Positions 5,419 through 6,179 of a DNA stretch of 6,179 bases are shown here, piece by piece. Within the stretch, counting starts at the first letter, position 1; every line of letters starts with the position of its first letter. A model generated the notes under the pieces. The model was given only the letters and a program-made list of their open reading frames with translations. It ran no database searches and had not been told where the DNA came from. A program made the translations under genes and the position numbers. Source of the stretch: Rhodospirillaceae bacterium UBA4468. GTDB lineage: Bacteria; Pseudomonadota; Alphaproteobacteria; Rhodospirillales; Casp-alpha2. Location: assembly GCA_002389385.1 (NCBI GenBank), contig DGOK01000077.1, positions 7,090 through 13,268 on the forward strand. The letters are read 5' to 3'.

Positions 5419-6179
5419 ATGACTTCACCTCAACACAATATTGTTTTCGAAAGCGCGCTACTGTGTCTCTTGGCATTGTTGTGGGGCTCGTCATATTTAC
5501 TGATCAAGGTCGCCGTTGAAACGATCCCGCCGATCACACTGATTGCGACACGAGTTTTTATCGCTGCTATCTTCTTAAGTGTAATTGTGATCTGGAAAGG
5601 GGAGCGTTTACCCCGAGACGGGAAGACCTGGCGATTACTTTTGGTGCAATCATTCCTCACCAGTATTAGGGCCTGGACTGTGTTGGCGTGGGGGCAGCAG
5701 TTTGTCGATAGCGCGCTTGCCAGTATGTTAAACTCAACATCACCTGTGTTCGTTTTTCTGATCACATTCTTTTTCACACGCCATGAAACCACGAGCTGGT
5801 TAAAGCTATTTGGTGCATGTATGGGCGTTGTCGGTGTCTCGTTAATTGTTGGCGCTGATGCGCTGCAAGGATTGGGGCAACAGGTATTGGCGCAGCTTGC
5901 CGTATTGTCTGGTGCCGTCATGTACGCAGGCGCCGCGATCTTTGGAAAAAGGTTCACACACTTAACGCCGCTGATGACAGCGACATGCACGATGATCTGG
6001 GCGTCTGTATTCCTTGTGCCTTTATCATTAGTTATTGATGAGCCATGGACACTCGCTCCCTCGACGCTGTCCATGACGGCCGCGGTTACACTGGCCTTGC
6101 TCGGAACAGGTGTCGCACTCCTGATTTATTTCAGATTACTCCGCACGCTGGGATCACTTGGCACGACAAGCCAGAGCTA
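5419..6179 (+). CDS. DMT superfamily (EamA) permease, 3' end beyond window
   Basis: The first 253 codons of an EamA-domain (PF00892) drug/metabolite transporter, open to the window end without a stop. Full proteins of this type run to about 290-310 residues, so roughly the last 40-60 are missing. It is an inner-membrane protein with about ten spans in two repeats. The first repeat (about 10-145) contains the hallmark LALLWGSSYLLIKVAVETIPP (18-38) and AWGQQFVDSALASMLNSTSPV (90-110). The second begins near 158, with MYAGAAIFGKRF at 168-179 and ALLIYFRLLRTLGSLG at 233-248. The substrate is unknown; relatives export amino acids or other metabolites. The ATG at 5419 is preceded by GGACGGA (5407-5413). 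A long minus-strand frame at 5430-6074 overlaps it and is its shadow. It follows the repeat-rich gap and is probably transcribed alone. Confidence 0.9.
   Translation, partial: MTSPQHNIVFESALLCLLALLWGSSYLLIKVAVETIPPITLIATRVFIAAIFLSVIVIWKGERLPRDGKTWRLLLVQSFLTSIRAWTVLAWGQQFVDSALASMLNSTSPVFVFLITFFFTRHETTSWLKLFGACMGVVGVSLIVGADALQGLGQQVLAQLAVLSGAVMYAGAAIFGKRFTHLTPLMTATCTMIWASVFLVPLSLVIDEPWTLAPSTLSMTAAVTLALLGTGVALLIYFRLLRTLGSLGTTSQS

Noticed and set aside
5430..6074. Long minus-strand open frame of 214 codons
   Set aside because: It lies antisense to the permease, whose plus-strand frame shows clear EamA motifs. The minus-strand translation has low-complexity Thr/Asn/Pro/Cys-rich composition and no recognisable domain.
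1..6179. CRISPR array, tRNA, rRNA, insertion sequence or phage genes
   Set aside because: I saw no regularly spaced direct repeats, tRNA-like cloverleaf with a recognisable anticodon arm, rRNA sequence, transposase or phage protein motif in the window.

Overview
The window looks like ordinary chromosome from an alphaproteobacterium, perhaps a marine or freshwater member of the Rhodospirillales. This rests on moderate GC content, the mix of protein families (secreted DsrE-like protein, TIGR02466-type oxygenase, modABC, DUF1203, a PilZ protein, an EamA permease) and a two-hairpin intergenic repeat of a kind common in proteobacteria. No 16S, tRNA or other marker gene is present, so the assignment is an inference.

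Layout. (1) Positions 1-431, plus strand: a DsrE-family protein whose apparent signal peptide is encoded just upstream in a different frame, ending in a TGA that overlaps the ATG. (2) Positions 432-537: a short gap with a 9-bp hairpin and a weak promoter-like hexamer. (3) Positions 538-1581, plus strand: a small secreted basic protein of unknown function, followed 30 bp later by a 2-oxoglutarate/Fe(II) oxygenase. (4) Positions 1589-4151, minus strand: a complete molybdate ABC transporter, modA-modB-modC, with both junctions as 4-bp ATGA overlaps. modC converges on the oxygenase gene with only 7 bp between. (5) Positions 4152-4288: a divergent regulatory gap. (6) Positions 4289-5212, plus strand: a DUF1203 protein, then a single-domain PilZ protein with both c-di-GMP-binding motifs. 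(7) Positions 5213-5418: an intergenic region with an AT palindrome, a two-hairpin palindromic repeat and a separate 6-bp inverted repeat. (8) Positions 5419 to the window end, plus strand: the first 253 codons of a DMT/EamA-family permease, cut by the window edge.

Only modABC is a clear functional unit: ModA binds molybdate in the periplasm, ModB forms the channel and ModC powers it. The other genes are independent housekeeping or accessory functions with no evident shared pathway. I did not find convincing evidence of a new multi-gene system. The points most worth a second look are the out-of-frame signal peptide and absent cysteine of the DsrE protein, the uncharacterised secreted protein next to the oxygenase, and the structured intergenic repeats.
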